Source of the DNA: Gramella sp. MAR_2010_147
GTDB lineage: Bacteria; Bacteroidota; Bacteroidia; Flavobacteriales; Flavobacteriaceae
NCBI RefSeq assembly: GCF_900105135.1
Contig: NZ_LT629741.1
Coordinates: forward strand, 1,984,001-2,048,000
DNA: 64,000 nucleotides
Reading direction: 5' to 3'
Below the pieces are notes generated by a model. The model was not told the DNA's origin. It did not search any database and saw only the letters and a program-made list of their open reading frames with translations. Position numbers and translations under genes: made by a program. This document shows positions 43,957 through 53,580 of this stretch, piece by piece (position 1 is the stretch's first letter; each line of letters starts with the position of its first letter).

Positions 43957-45113
43957 TATTGATTATTTGCCACAAAATTACCCAAGACTTTTAAGACCTC
44001 CGATATTTCTTCAGGAGAATTATAAGAATGAATACAAAATCTTAGTCTTTCGCTTCCTTGCGGGACTGTTGGTGACAGAATAGGCTTTACATTAAAACCT
44101 TTATTATGAAGCTCTGATGCTACTTTTTTCACATTTGTATTTCCTGAAATAATACAGGCCTGTATCGCAGAATCGCTATTAACGAATAAATTCTGAAGTT
44201 CGTTTTTAATGATCTCAGCTTTGAAATGCTCAATATTCTTCTTCAGTTTACTCAAAGTGGCCTGGTCACTTTCCAAATATCGATAAGCAGCAATAACGGT
44301 AGCAACCGTATGTGGTGGCAGGGCAGTAGTGTAAATTAAGCTGCGGGAAAAGTTTATTAAATATTCTTTTAAAGCTGTGCTTCCAAGAATAGCAGCTCCA
44401 TGGCAACCTATGGCTTTCCCAAAAGTATGGATACGAGCAAAGACCCTTTTCTCTAATTTCAAGTGCTGCACCAGGCCCTCTCCTTTATCACCGATAACCC
44501 CGGTAGCATGAGCTTCATCAATGATCAAATGTGCGTTATAATTCTCAGTAATATCCAGCATAGATTTGAGGTCTGGAGAATCACCGTCCATGGAGAAAAC
44601 AGATTCGGTCACAATATAGATCTCAGAACTATCGCCTTTTGAGGTTAAACGCTCTAGTTTATTTTGTAGATCTTCAAGATCATTATGATAAAATTTATAC
44701 TTTTTAGCCAGGCTCATATTAAGACCATCCCTTATGGAAGCATGGGAATACGCATCATAAAAGACGACATCTTCTTTCTGTAAAATGGCCGAAAAGAAAC
44801 CAACATTCGCATCATATCCAGAATTGAATATCAATGCAGCCTGAGAATTATGAAAACTTGCCAGCTGATTTTCTAATTTTTTAAAAAGCGGGTGATTCCC
44901 AGATAGCAGCCTGGAGCCTGTAGAACCATTAAAAGTTCCATACTCCTTCATTATTTTCACAGTATTTTCTGCTATAATTTCAGAATGGCAAAAACCCAGA
45001 TAATCATTAGAAAAGAAATCTACTCCCTTTGAAAATGATAATAATTCCCTAAAAGAATCCTCTTCCTTTCTCTTTTGGAGTCTTTTATCTAATTTTAAAG
45101 GTAGTTTTTTCAT
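43956..45113 (-). CDS. bioF: 8-amino-7-oxononanoate synthase BioF
   Basis: A 385-residue PLP enzyme condensing a pimeloyl thioester with alanine to give KAPA. The pattern SFSKGVDFFSNDYLGFC, the PLP Lys in RIHTFGKAIGCHGAAIL, and GSTGSRLLSGNHPLFKKLE match BioF. It is slightly shorter at the N-terminus than the E. coli protein. First gene of the bio run; its ATG is 34 bases from that of divergent mgtC. BioC and BioH are not in the window, so the source of pimeloyl thioester is open. Confidence 0.93.
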   Translation of the reverse strand: MKKLPLKLDKRLQKRKEEDSFRELLSFSKGVDFFSNDYLGFCHSEIIAENTVKIMKEYGTFNGSTGSRLLSGNHPLFKKLENQLASFHNSQAALIFNSGYDANVGFFSAILQKEDVVFYDAYSHASIRDGLNMSLAKKYKFYHNDLEDLQNKLERLTSKGDSSEIYIVTESVFSMDGDSPDLKSMLDITENYNAHLIIDEAHATGVIGDKGEGLVQHLKLEKRVFARIHTFGKAIGCHGAAILGSTALKEYLINFSRSLIYTTALPPHTVATVIAAYRYLESDQATLSKLKKNIEHFKAEIIKNELQNLFVNSDSAIQACIISGNTNVKKVASELHNKGFNVKPILSPTVPQGSERLRFCIHSYNSPEEISEVLKVLGNFVANNQ

Positions 45114-45147
45114 TGTACTAAAATATAAAACAGGATTCTTTTATAAT

Positions 45148-45588
45148 ATGGATATCATAGATTTTGCACTTAAAACAGGAGTCGCTGTTATTGCGGGCTT
45201 ATGTATTGGTTTGGAACGTGAGTTTAGAGGGAAACATGCTGGTTTAAAAACGCATGCCCTGGTCGCCCTTGGTGCGAGCATTTTTATTATGATGTCCCTT
45301 GAATTTGAGGGTGCAGAATATGCAGATATGACCAGGGTTCTTAGTCAGGTAATTATTGGTATTGGATTTATTGGGGCCGGTACCATCATGAAAAAAGGTA
45401 AAGATGTCGAGGGGCTTACTACCGCTGCAACTATCTGGTGTAGTGCGGCTATTGGATGTCTTTCTGGCTTTGGTTATTTTAAAGAGCTTGTAGTTACTAC
45501 GATCCTTATAATCTTCGTTAATTTCTTTTTTAGTCTTATTGAAAGAAAATTAATGGACAGGAAAAAGAAAGAAAAAAGTAAAGATTAA
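45148..45588 (+). CDS. MgtC/SapB-family membrane protein
   Basis: A 146-residue inner-membrane protein with about four helices: IDFALKTGVAVIAGLCIGLEREFRG, then LKTHALVALGASIFIMM, VLSQVIIGIGFIGAGTIMKKG and GLTTAATIWCSAAIGCLSGFG. The Glu-Arg-Glu segment and GIGFIGAGTIM are the family signatures. It lacks the C-terminal ACT-like domain of long MgtC proteins. Members are linked to magnesium homeostasis or ATP synthase control. It converges on mrpG, with only 2 bases between stops. Confidence 0.92.
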   Translation: MDIIDFALKTGVAVIAGLCIGLEREFRGKHAGLKTHALVALGASIFIMMSLEFEGAEYADMTRVLSQVIIGIGFIGAGTIMKKGKDVEGLTTAATIWCSAAIGCLSGFGYFKELVVTTILIIFVNFFFSLIERKLMDRKKKEKSKD

Positions 45589-45590
45589 GC

Positions 45591-45995
45591 TTACTTATCT
45601 TTCATTTTGGAATGGTCTACATTGTCTTCAGGAGTGTCGTCTACCACACTCTTCAAAATATGTGTGTTTTTTTGATATTTTCCGCGAAGCTCATCAACTA
45701 CAGACTTATCCCAAAGTTTCACCCCTATAAAGTACGAAGCTCTCCCAATTAGGTGAGCACTTACCGGGGCCGTTAAAAACAAAAATAAAATGATCACAAA
45801 TGCCTGTGAAGTCACATCAGCATTGCTAAAATAAACAGTGGTAGATAGCAAAACCAATCCTACACCTAAGGTAGCCGCTTTTGTAGTTACTGAAATCCTT
45901 AGGTAGGTATCTGGCATTCTTACGATCCCTATTGCCGCTAAAAGTACAAACAGAGCTCCAAAAGTTGCTATGGTTCCTATAATTATGTCTATCAT
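45591..45995 (-). CDS. mrpG: Mrp Na+/H+ antiporter subunit G
   Basis: A 134-residue membrane subunit (PhaG/MnhG) with about three helices: IIIGTIATFGALFVLLAAIGIVRMPDTYLR, then VTTKAATLGVGLVLL and VIILFLFLTAPVSAHLIGRA. The segment RMPDTYLRISVTTKAATLG is typical. It is the last gene of the Mrp operon, overlapping mrpF by 4 bases. The C-terminal 40 residues are hydrophilic. Confidence 0.95.
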   Translation of the reverse strand: MIDIIIGTIATFGALFVLLAAIGIVRMPDTYLRISVTTKAATLGVGLVLLSTTVYFSNADVTSQAFVIILFLFLTAPVSAHLIGRASYFIGVKLWDKSVVDELRGKYQKNTHILKSVVDDTPEDNVDHSKMKDK

Positions 45996-46264
45996 TTTCT
46001 TTTTCTTTTTTCAAGATAATATGATAAGGCAACCGTGCTTAAAAAGGCTATTAAAGCTAAAATTAAAGCAGTATCCATCAATGTAGACTGATTATATATG
46101 ATACTATAAACAGCTATAATCCCAATCCCGGTAGTAATCAAAAGATCCAGTGCAACAATCTTATCAGCAATGCTTGGTCCCTTTATAAAACGCCATAAAA
46201 TAAGAACGGCCGAAACCACCAGAATGGGCAAAATTATAAAATGTAAATATTCAAATAATGTCAT
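45992..46264 (-). CDS. mrpF: Mrp Na+/H+ antiporter subunit F
   Basis: A 90-residue subunit with three helices; VLILWRFIKGPSIADKIVALDLLIT is the MrpF signature with the conserved Asp-Arg-like GPSIADKIVALD. It overlaps mrpE and mrpG by 4 bases each (ATGA-type junctions), so the whole set is translated in coupling. Confidence 0.95.
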   Translation of the reverse strand: MTLFEYLHFIILPILVVSAVLILWRFIKGPSIADKIVALDLLITTGIGIIAVYSIIYNQSTLMDTALILALIAFLSTVALSYYLEKRKRK

Positions 46265-46737
46265 GACAATACCTCCAGTATTCTACGTTCAAACCCATTT
46301 TTTATACCTCTGATAAACCTCTCTCTATCCTTAACATACATTGCATGCACAAATAGTACTTTTTTATCATTTGATACGTCCAGACTCAATGTTCCCGGTG
46401 TTAGCGAGATCATATTCGCCAACATGGTAATTCCTATATCAGACTTTATATCCAGAGGTACCATAATGATTCCCGGAGTCATATTAAGTTTAGGCGTGAC
46501 TACCTCGTATGCAACTTCAATATTTGCCTTTATTAACTCATATAAAAAGAACACCAGTAAAATAATGATCTTGGGAACAATGAGAAAGTAGGTACTACTC
46601 TTTCTTTTTACGGTAATGAGCCAAAGAATATGAAAATTCAGAAAGAATCCAAAAAGATAATTTTCAAAAGAAAAATCTCCTGTAAGTGCTACCCATACAA
46701 AGGTCAATAATATGTTAGACAGAAATTTATTCTTCAT
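46261..46737 (-). CDS. mrpE: Mrp Na+/H+ antiporter subunit E
   Basis: A 158-residue subunit. The N-terminus has two membrane segments; the C-terminal cytosolic part holds MLANMISLTPGTLSLDVSND, the MrpE signature. The gene is 6 bases downstream of mrpD and overlaps mrpF by 4 bases. Like other MrpE proteins it probably aids complex assembly rather than translocation. Confidence 0.94.
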   Translation of the reverse strand: MKNKFLSNILLTFVWVALTGDFSFENYLFGFFLNFHILWLITVKRKSSTYFLIVPKIIILLVFFLYELIKANIEVAYEVVTPKLNMTPGIIMVPLDIKSDIGITMLANMISLTPGTLSLDVSNDKKVLFVHAMYVKDRERFIRGIKNGFERRILEVLS

Positions 46738-46743
46738 TATCTC

Positions 46744-48258
46744 TTAATTCTTCGATTTTAGAACTGCATTAATATAGCCTTCACTGTTTACCAGTTCATC
46801 TGCAATTCTTGCCGAAAGTTCCTGAATATGTTCAGCACCAAAACCAATATACAAAGATACAATACTTAAAAAAGCCACAGGAATTATAAACTGCATCCTC
46901 TTAGCATTGGTCATTTTTGAAAAATACCCAAAATTACTTCTTAAAGGCAGTTCTTTATCTTCTTTCCAGAATACTTCAGACCACAACTTTGCAATAATTA
47001 CCAGGGTGATAAAACTGGCAAAAATAATCGCTCCAACAGTAATGTAAGAACCATTGGTAAACCCAGCTTTTATCAAATTTATTTTAGGCCAGAATCCTGA
47101 AAGCGGTGGAATTCCCACCAGTGAAAACAATGGTATAAATAGCAGTAAGCTAATCTTTGGCCATTTGGCATAGATCCCGCCAAGATCACGCATGCTGTTT
47201 GTTCCCTTAATTCTATACACTACGCCGCTAATCATGAAAAGATTTGTTTTTACGATAATATCATGAATGAGATAGAAAATCGCTCCTGCAATGGCAATTT
47301 CAGTAAACATACCTATACCCGCGATCATGTACCCAATGTGGCAAATGATAAGATACGAGAAAACCTTTCTCATATTGTTTTGTACCAACGCTCCTATCCC
47401 TCCACTAACCAGGGTTAAGATCGCAATGATCATAATAATATTATTCAGAAAAGTATCTCCTACGAATATCAGGGTGAATACCCTTATCAATGCGTAAACC
47501 CCGACTTTGGTTAATAAACCACCAAAGATCGCAGAAACTGCAAATGGTGGTGTATGGTAAGATGCCGGTAACCAGAAATAGAGCGGAAAAACCCCTGCTT
47601 TTATTCCGAAGCCAATAAGAAATAATAAAGCTGTTATTTGCACGAGCCCTCTGTTCTCAACTTCAGCGATCTGCCCTGCAAGATCTGCCATATTCAAACT
47701 ACCCGTAATCCCGTAAAGTACTGCGATAGCAGTCAGGAAAATCATGGAAGCAAGAATATTCAGCGTAAAATATTTCACCGCACCTTCCAGCTGAGCCTTC
47801 TCTCCTCCAATGGTGATCAATACAAAAGAACTGATAATGATGATTTCAAACCAGACATATAAATTAAAAATATCACCAGTTAGAAAAGCTCCATTAAGAC
47901 CAAGCAGTAAAAAGTGAAATATGGGAAAATAACCAAATCGTAACCGGTCTTTTAGTACTGATGCACCTGAAAAAATAGAAACAGCAAGTCCAGAAATAGC
48001 TGTAAGCAGAACCAGTGTGACTGAAAGCATATCAGCAACAAAGGTGATCCCAAAAGGAGCTTCCCAGTTTCCTGCCTGTATGGTTTGGGTTCCATTATTC
48101 CAGATAAATGTAAATAACCAGATGGAAAGGCCTAAACTTAAGACACTACCAATCACGCTAAAAACCTTCTGAAATTTAATTTTTGACCAGCCAAACATCA
48201 GAATGATACTGATGGCCATCTGGAGAAAAAGAGGATATAATATTAGTTGTTCATTCAT
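46744..48258 (-). CDS. mrpD: Mrp Na+/H+ antiporter subunit D
   Basis: A 504-residue NuoN/NuoM-like proton-translocating subunit with about 14 helices. The conserved Glu and Lys of the channel are in NLYVWFEIIIISSFVLITIGG and GFGIKAGVFPLYFWLPASYHT. Homologous to complex I antiporter-like subunits. It overlaps mrpC by 4 bases. Full length. Confidence 0.96.
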   Translation of the reverse strand: MNEQLILYPLFLQMAISIILMFGWSKIKFQKVFSVIGSVLSLGLSIWLFTFIWNNGTQTIQAGNWEAPFGITFVADMLSVTLVLLTAISGLAVSIFSGASVLKDRLRFGYFPIFHFLLLGLNGAFLTGDIFNLYVWFEIIIISSFVLITIGGEKAQLEGAVKYFTLNILASMIFLTAIAVLYGITGSLNMADLAGQIAEVENRGLVQITALLFLIGFGIKAGVFPLYFWLPASYHTPPFAVSAIFGGLLTKVGVYALIRVFTLIFVGDTFLNNIIMIIAILTLVSGGIGALVQNNMRKVFSYLIICHIGYMIAGIGMFTEIAIAGAIFYLIHDIIVKTNLFMISGVVYRIKGTNSMRDLGGIYAKWPKISLLLFIPLFSLVGIPPLSGFWPKINLIKAGFTNGSYITVGAIIFASFITLVIIAKLWSEVFWKEDKELPLRSNFGYFSKMTNAKRMQFIIPVAFLSIVSLYIGFGAEHIQELSARIADELVNSEGYINAVLKSKN

Positions 48259-48608
48259 GAATCTTCGTCGGTTGCGTTCATTTCATCCAGATCATCAGTT
48301 CTAACTACCGTATGCGCTCTTTTTACCAATACAATAGCGAAAGACTGAAGTCCAAAACTTATAACGATTGCTGTAAGTATCAATGCCTGCGGAACAGGAT
48401 CTGCATAGGCGTCTACAAAAACCTTGGCGTTTTCAGAAATAATTGGTGGTGCTCCTTTGGTAATTCTTCCTAAAAGAAAAATAAGGAGGTTTGCTCCATT
48501 CCCAAGCAGGATGATTCCTATAATAAGTTTAACCATACTTCGGCGCAGCATCATATAGATACCTGTTCCATATAAAATTCCTACCATTAATGCTAAAAGG
48601 ATCTCCAT
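48255..48608 (-). CDS. mrpC: Mrp Na+/H+ antiporter subunit C
   Basis: A 117-residue NuoK-like subunit with three helices: LALMVGILYGTGIYMMLRRSM, then LIIGIILLGNGANLLIFLLG and DPVPQALILTAIVISFGLQSF. The last segment DPVPQALILTAIVI is the MrpC signature. It is one base after mrpB and overlaps mrpD. Confidence 0.96.
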   Translation of the reverse strand: MEILLALMVGILYGTGIYMMLRRSMVKLIIGIILLGNGANLLIFLLGRITKGAPPIISENAKVFVDAYADPVPQALILTAIVISFGLQSFAIVLVKRAHTVVRTDDLDEMNATDEDS

Positions 48609-48609
48609 A

Positions 48610-49026
48610 TTAGGCCGATTCTGAAATTGTGAAAATAATGGTGAGGGTTACTCCATTTACCACGAGATATACTCCTATATCAAAAAATAATGCTGAACCT
48701 ACACTTCCCAGGATCGCGATTTGATCATGTGACCATAAACCCGTCATAAAAGGAAGGTCAAAAAATGCTACTGGCGCCAGTCCAGCTAAAAATGCGATGG
48801 CCAGGCCTACCGGAAGTAAAAACCCAGGATGCATAATGAGTAGCTCTCTTGTTTTTGAAAGTCCGTTAGCAAATGAATGCAGGATAAATGCAATAGATGC
48901 AATTAGTCCTCCTACAAAACCACCGCCAGGCAAATAATGCCCGCGAAGCAAAATAAAAATAGAAAACACCAACAGTACCGGTAAAAGGTAATTAGAAGCT
49001 GTTTTTAAAATTATAGTAGTTCGCAT
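48610..49026 (-). CDS. mrpB: Mrp Na+/H+ antiporter subunit B
   Basis: A 138-residue subunit with about four helices; RGHYLPGGGFVGGLIASIAF is the signature of MrpB/MnhB. It begins 3 bases after mrpA and is one base from mrpC. Normal length. Confidence 0.95.
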   Translation of the reverse strand: MRTTIILKTASNYLLPVLLVFSIFILLRGHYLPGGGFVGGLIASIAFILHSFANGLSKTRELLIMHPGFLLPVGLAIAFLAGLAPVAFFDLPFMTGLWSHDQIAILGSVGSALFFDIGVYLVVNGVTLTIIFTISESA

Positions 49027-49029
49027 TCG

Positions 49030-51390
49030 TTATAAATTCTTTTTCTCTTTCTCAGATTCGATATTTAATCTTGTATCGGCATATCTTCTTCTATCCTTCA
49101 TTTTCAACCTTAACTTCATCAATCCAAATACACCCACTGCCGCAATGGATAATACTGAAATTTCTATTAGTGTATCTGCTCCTCTAAAATCTACAAGAAT
49201 AACATTCACCACGTTCTTTCCATGAGCTTCAATATAAGAATTGGCAGCGTAAAAATCACCAACCTCTTTACTCACCGGTTCTGAAAGCACTTCCAAGGCC
49301 AGCGTTGTAATGATCAATCCAAAAATGGTAGATAATACACCATCTCTAAGCCTGGTTTTATAATCTGATAATTTTAAATATTTCGGGAGTTTGTACAATA
49401 CCAGCACAAAAAGAATGACCGTAAGCGTATCTATGGAAAATTGCGTCATCGCAAGATCTGGAGCGCTATAAAACACAAAGATCAAACAAATAGATAATCC
49501 TACGACACCCATCGCCGCGACAGCAGCAAGCCTTGACTGCGTAAAAACCGTATAGAAGATCCCCGCAATTAAAATAAGAGTGGTAGTGATCTCATAAACG
49601 GTAATTTTAGACAGTGAGTTATAATCTATCGTAAATCTTGTATTGCCTATCATAATATATCCCACGAGAACCACGAGAAATAAAATAATGATCGAAATAT
49701 AGTTCCGTAGATACCCATTCTGAAAGAAACTGGTCCAGAATTTAGAAATATCAACAAACAGTTTATTAAATCTTTCCAGGATATTTTCGGGGGCAACAAA
49801 ATCGAATTTCGCGATACCAGTTTCCAGCTTCTTGGATGGTTTTATCCAGAAATAAAGTGCTATCCCCACTCCAATGGTAATCAAACTAAGAACAAGAACC
49901 ATATTAAATCCATGCCATAGAGCTAAATGAATTTCAGAAGCATCAGCTCCCAGAGATTCCACTACAGGCTTAATTAAAGCTGATTCAATTAAATACGGCG
50001 CAACACCAAATACCACACCCAGGGTTGCTAGCAATAAGGGCGGAACCCACATAAGAAAACCGGGCATTTTTACATTTGCATGTTCGTCGTGCAGTTTTCC
50101 TGTAAAAGGTTTTATACCGGCTACGAAGCCTGCATATAACAATAGAATCTTTGTAAGTACGATGGCTATAGTAAGAAATATCACCAATGTTTCTCCATGA
50201 AAGACCGACTCATACGTTAATTCTTTTCCAACAAAACCAATGGTTGGCGGGATACCTGCACTGGAAATAGCGGCTAAAATCCCTGCAATTCCAACAGGAA
50301 GCATTATTTTATTCAATCCGGAGAGACGAGTAAGATCCCTGGTATGTGTTTGATGATCTATAATTCCCGTAACAAGGAATAGGGTGGCTTTATAAAGCGC
50401 ATGAACGATGATAAATACTGCTGCAGCCAGAAAAGCTTCCTGGGTGCCTAATCCGGTTAGGAAAACTAAAATACCCAATGCAGATATTGTTGAATAAGCA
50501 AGCACCCCTTTAAGATCTGTTCTAAAAATAGTATGAACTGCGGAATACAGCATCGTAATCGCTCCAACAAGAATTAAAGTGGTGTTCCAGATTTCTTCTC
50601 CGCCAAGTACCGGCGTAAAACGCATTAACAGGTAAACTCCAGCTTTTACCATCGTGGCTGAATGCAGATAAGTAGAAACCGGTGTGGGTGCCTTCATAGC
50701 TCCAGGTAACCAGAAATGAAAAGGAAATTGAGCCGATTTGGTAAAAGCAGCCCCGAATATGAATAATACTGCAAGGAAATAGAATTCATTTGCTCGAATT
50801 GCTTCACTCATTGTGAGCATTTCTGAAATGCTGTACGTACCTGAAATATTGTTTAAAAGCAAGGCTCCCGCCAAGAGGAACAAACCACCAATCCCGGTAA
50901 TTCCAAGAGCGGTCATGGCCGACTTCCTGGAAGCAGGATTCGTATTATTAAAACCGATCAAAAAGAAAGAACTAATACTTGTTAATTCCCAGAATACGAA
51001 CAGGGTGATCATATTATCCGAAAGTACCAGACCAAGCATCGCGCCCATAAAGGAACCTAAATATCCATAGAACCTATCCAGGTACTCATGACCTTTAAGA
51101 TAAGATGCAGTATAGGCAAAGACCAGGAACCCAATCCCGGTGATCATTAAAGAAAACAGCAACGAAAGGCCATCCAGCTTAAAACCAAGATCCACTCCAA
51201 ATGAAGGGATCCATTCGTAAGATCTCATAATTATCTCCCCGTTGGAAACTGGAGCGATAAATTGAAAAAAGTATATAAAAAGACCTAATGGAACTAAAGA
51301 TGCAAGGATAGAGAGCTTACCTTTAAAAAATCTTCCCGCAAACACGAGAAAAATAGAAAATAAAAAACCTGTAAGAATTGCGGTAAGCAT
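49030..51390 (-). CDS. mrpA: Mrp Na+/H+ antiporter subunit A
   Basis: A 786-residue subunit: the NuoL-like core (about 1-530) with the conserved Glu in FWELTSISSFFLIGF and the Lys in FTKSAQFPFHFWLPGAMKAP, then TYLHSATMVKAGVYLLMR, followed by a C-terminal MbhD/MbhE-like domain (about 580-770). With B to G it exports Na+ in exchange for H+, important for sodium and pH control in sea water. It heads the operon A-B-C-D-E-F-G, the complete set of seven in the usual order. Confidence 0.96.
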   Translation of the reverse strand: MLTAILTGFLFSIFLVFAGRFFKGKLSILASLVPLGLFIYFFQFIAPVSNGEIIMRSYEWIPSFGVDLGFKLDGLSLLFSLMITGIGFLVFAYTASYLKGHEYLDRFYGYLGSFMGAMLGLVLSDNMITLFVFWELTSISSFFLIGFNNTNPASRKSAMTALGITGIGGLFLLAGALLLNNISGTYSISEMLTMSEAIRANEFYFLAVLFIFGAAFTKSAQFPFHFWLPGAMKAPTPVSTYLHSATMVKAGVYLLMRFTPVLGGEEIWNTTLILVGAITMLYSAVHTIFRTDLKGVLAYSTISALGILVFLTGLGTQEAFLAAAVFIIVHALYKATLFLVTGIIDHQTHTRDLTRLSGLNKIMLPVGIAGILAAISSAGIPPTIGFVGKELTYESVFHGETLVIFLTIAIVLTKILLLYAGFVAGIKPFTGKLHDEHANVKMPGFLMWVPPLLLATLGVVFGVAPYLIESALIKPVVESLGADASEIHLALWHGFNMVLVLSLITIGVGIALYFWIKPSKKLETGIAKFDFVAPENILERFNKLFVDISKFWTSFFQNGYLRNYISIIILFLVVLVGYIMIGNTRFTIDYNSLSKITVYEITTTLILIAGIFYTVFTQSRLAAVAAMGVVGLSICLIFVFYSAPDLAMTQFSIDTLTVILFVLVLYKLPKYLKLSDYKTRLRDGVLSTIFGLIITTLALEVLSEPVSKEVGDFYAANSYIEAHGKNVVNVILVDFRGADTLIEISVLSIAAVGVFGLMKLRLKMKDRRRYADTRLNIESEKEKKNL

Positions 51391-51712
51391 ACTTAGTGAA
51401 ATCTGTTTCCGGCAAATATAATAGTTATTATTGAAGAATTAGTTTTAAGGAAACCTTTAATCCCTCAATGTAATTTGCTATTCATAGTTTTTGAAATATA
51501 AGATGTAAACACCGATTTAATATTTTGGACACTTCTTAATATTCTATGAAAAAATTGAAAAGTGTTTGCTGTTAAATTTGAGAAATATCGCCTTGAAGAG
51601 GTTTATTATTATTCATTCTGGATATTAGGTGGCCAGGTCTCAAGTCTAATAAGATTGCACCTGTTTACAGTTAAATAAAATTTTTACTTTAGTGCAAATC
51701 TTAAAAAATACT
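51391..51712. other. Divergent intergenic region between mrpA and the M61 peptidase
   Basis: A 322-base AT-rich gap without a coding frame I would support. On the mrpA side, TATATTTG (minus strand, 51420-51413) is an exact -7 match 22 bases before the ATG. On the M61 side, TACTTTAG at 51685-51692 is one base off the consensus. No hairpin, RNA gene or repeat stands out. Confidence 0.6.
51413..51420 (-). promoter_or_regulatory. Candidate -7 element for the Mrp operon
   Basis: Minus strand TATATTTG, an exact TAnnTTTG match, ends 22 bases before the mrpA ATG. No TTTG or TTG is found at the expected distance upstream. Confidence 0.5.
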
Positions 51713-53482
51713 ATGCGTACGATTCTTTTAGCATTCCTATTTCTAACTTTTATAGGAAATGCCCAAACCAATAGCTATCATATTTCTTTTGAAAATGCAG
51801 TACATCATGAAGCAAAGGTTAAAATCTCTTTTCCGGAGGTAAAAACAAACGAGCTTAACATTAGAATGAGCCGAACATCTCCCGGCCGTTATGCGCTGCA
51901 TGAATTTGTGAAAAATGTTTATGGGTTTAAAGCTACAGATGGCAAAGGAAATGAGCTCAAAATTGAAAGAAATGATCCATATTCCTGGAAAGTAAGCGGT
52001 CACGATGGAAGCGTGAATATTGAATATATCTTGTTTGCCAATCGCGGTGACGGAACTTACTCACAAATTGATGAAACTCATGCCCATTTAAATATTCCGG
52101 CGACATTTATGTATGCGGAAGAATTTGAGCACAGACCTATTGAGGTAAATTTTAATGTGAGAGAAGATCTAAACTGGAAAGTTGCGACTCAATTAAAGCA
52201 AAAATCGGGAACCACCTATACCGCTCCAAATCTATATTACTTTATGGACAGCCCCACAGAAATTAGTGATTTTGACATGAAATCTTTTAAACTTGACGGG
52301 CAGGAAATTCAGTTTGCTTTACATCATCAGGGCACCGAAGAAGAATTTGCCGAATATTTTGATCAGGTGGAAAGAATCGTTAAGCAGGAAAAAGCGGTTT
52401 TCGGAAACTTACCAGAATTTGATTACAACAAATATACTTTTCTTGCCTGCTATATGCCTAATGTTTCGGGCGATGGAATGGAACATAGAAACAGTACTAT
52501 TTTAACAGATAAAGAAAGTCTTGCTGAAGGTGGAATGAAAGGAAATATCGGGACAGTTGCCCACGAGTTTTTCCATGCCTGGAACGTGGAGCGCATACGA
52601 CCTGCTGAACTGGAACCTTTCGATTTTTCTAAAGCAAACATGACCGGCTCACTATGGTTTGCTGAAGGTTTTACCAGCTACTACACCGGATTGATGCTTT
52701 GCAGAGCAAATGTAAAAACTCCTAAAGAGTATATAGAAGGTCTTACCGGCACTTTTAACTATGTCTGGAACTCACCGGCCCTGGAATACTTTAGTCCTAT
52801 TGAAATGAGCTACCAGGCTCCATTTGTAGATGCGGCAACTTCTGTAGACCCTACCAACCGCGAAAACACCTTCGTTTCTTACTATTCCTACGGAAGCATA
52901 CTTGGACTTGCTCTAGACCTCTCTTTGAGGCAAAAAGATCTAAATCTTGATGATTTTATGAAATTGATGTGGGAAAAACACGGGAAAAATGAAGTTGCCT
53001 ACAAAATTGAGGATATTGAAAAAACACTGGAAAAATATGCCGGAGCTGAATTTGCCAGTAATTTTTTCAGCAATTATATCTATAAAAGTAAGATGCCCAA
53101 TTATAAGGAATTACTTAAGAGTGTAGGCATTAAGTTGCTGCAGAAAGAAGAAAACCATTTTGGAGCTTCAGTAAAAGAAACAGATTCCGGTCTGGAAATT
53201 ACCAGAAACACCTTTAATGACAGCCCGGCATACAAAGCAGGATTAACCGCCGGAGATATTATTTTAAGCTTTAATGGGACTGAAATGAAAACCAGAAAAG
53301 AAATGGATGAAATCATTCAAAATTCCAAAGAAGGAAAAATAAAAATAAGCTTTAAAAGATTCGGTATTCAAAAAACCACAGAAGTGCAATTGGGAAAAAA
53401 TCCTGCCTACACCATAAGTCTGGATGAAGACGCTTCAAAAGATGCACTGAAAAATAGGGAAGAATGGCTTGAAGCTAAATAA
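51713..53482 (+). CDS. Secreted M61 glycyl aminopeptidase-like protease with PDZ domain
   Basis: A 589-residue exported metallopeptidase. I use the ATG at 51713 (MRTILLAFLFLTFIGNAQ, signal peptide); a GTG at 51692 adds 7 unlikely residues. The zinc motif HEFFH (His284, Glu285, His288) is followed by HAWNVERIRP and the third ligand Glu318 in WFAEGFTSYYTG, the M61 signature. A PDZ domain follows (about 500-570: SPAYKAGLTAGDIILSFNG). A beta-rich N-terminal domain precedes the catalytic part. Family members cleave peptides with N-terminal Gly or Ala. It is monocistronic and ends at a terminator shared with atpC. Confidence 0.95.
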   Translation: MRTILLAFLFLTFIGNAQTNSYHISFENAVHHEAKVKISFPEVKTNELNIRMSRTSPGRYALHEFVKNVYGFKATDGKGNELKIERNDPYSWKVSGHDGSVNIEYILFANRGDGTYSQIDETHAHLNIPATFMYAEEFEHRPIEVNFNVREDLNWKVATQLKQKSGTTYTAPNLYYFMDSPTEISDFDMKSFKLDGQEIQFALHHQGTEEEFAEYFDQVERIVKQEKAVFGNLPEFDYNKYTFLACYMPNVSGDGMEHRNSTILTDKESLAEGGMKGNIGTVAHEFFHAWNVERIRPAELEPFDFSKANMTGSLWFAEGFTSYYTGLMLCRANVKTPKEYIEGLTGTFNYVWNSPALEYFSPIEMSYQAPFVDAATSVDPTNRENTFVSYYSYGSILGLALDLSLRQKDLNLDDFMKLMWEKHGKNEVAYKIEDIEKTLEKYAGAEFASNFFSNYIYKSKMPNYKELLKSVGIKLLQKEENHFGASVKETDSGLEITRNTFNDSPAYKAGLTAGDIILSFNGTEMKTRKEMDEIIQNSKEGKIKISFKRFGIQKTTEVQLGKNPAYTISLDEDASKDALKNREEWLEAK

Positions 53483-53530
53483 TGGATTTTAAAGAGGTCA
53501 CTGACTTTGAAAGTATGAAATTAGAACACA

Positions 53531-53562
53531 AAAAAAGGCCCTTCAAACGAAAGGCCTTTTTT
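53531..53562. terminator. Bidirectional terminator between M61 gene and atpC
   Basis: Stem AAAAAAGGCC / GGCCTTTTTT (53531-53540 and 53553-53562) with a 12-base loop. A-run on the left and T-run on the right serve both converging transcripts. Confidence 0.93.
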
Positions 53563-53580
53563 TATTATATGTTTTGAAAG

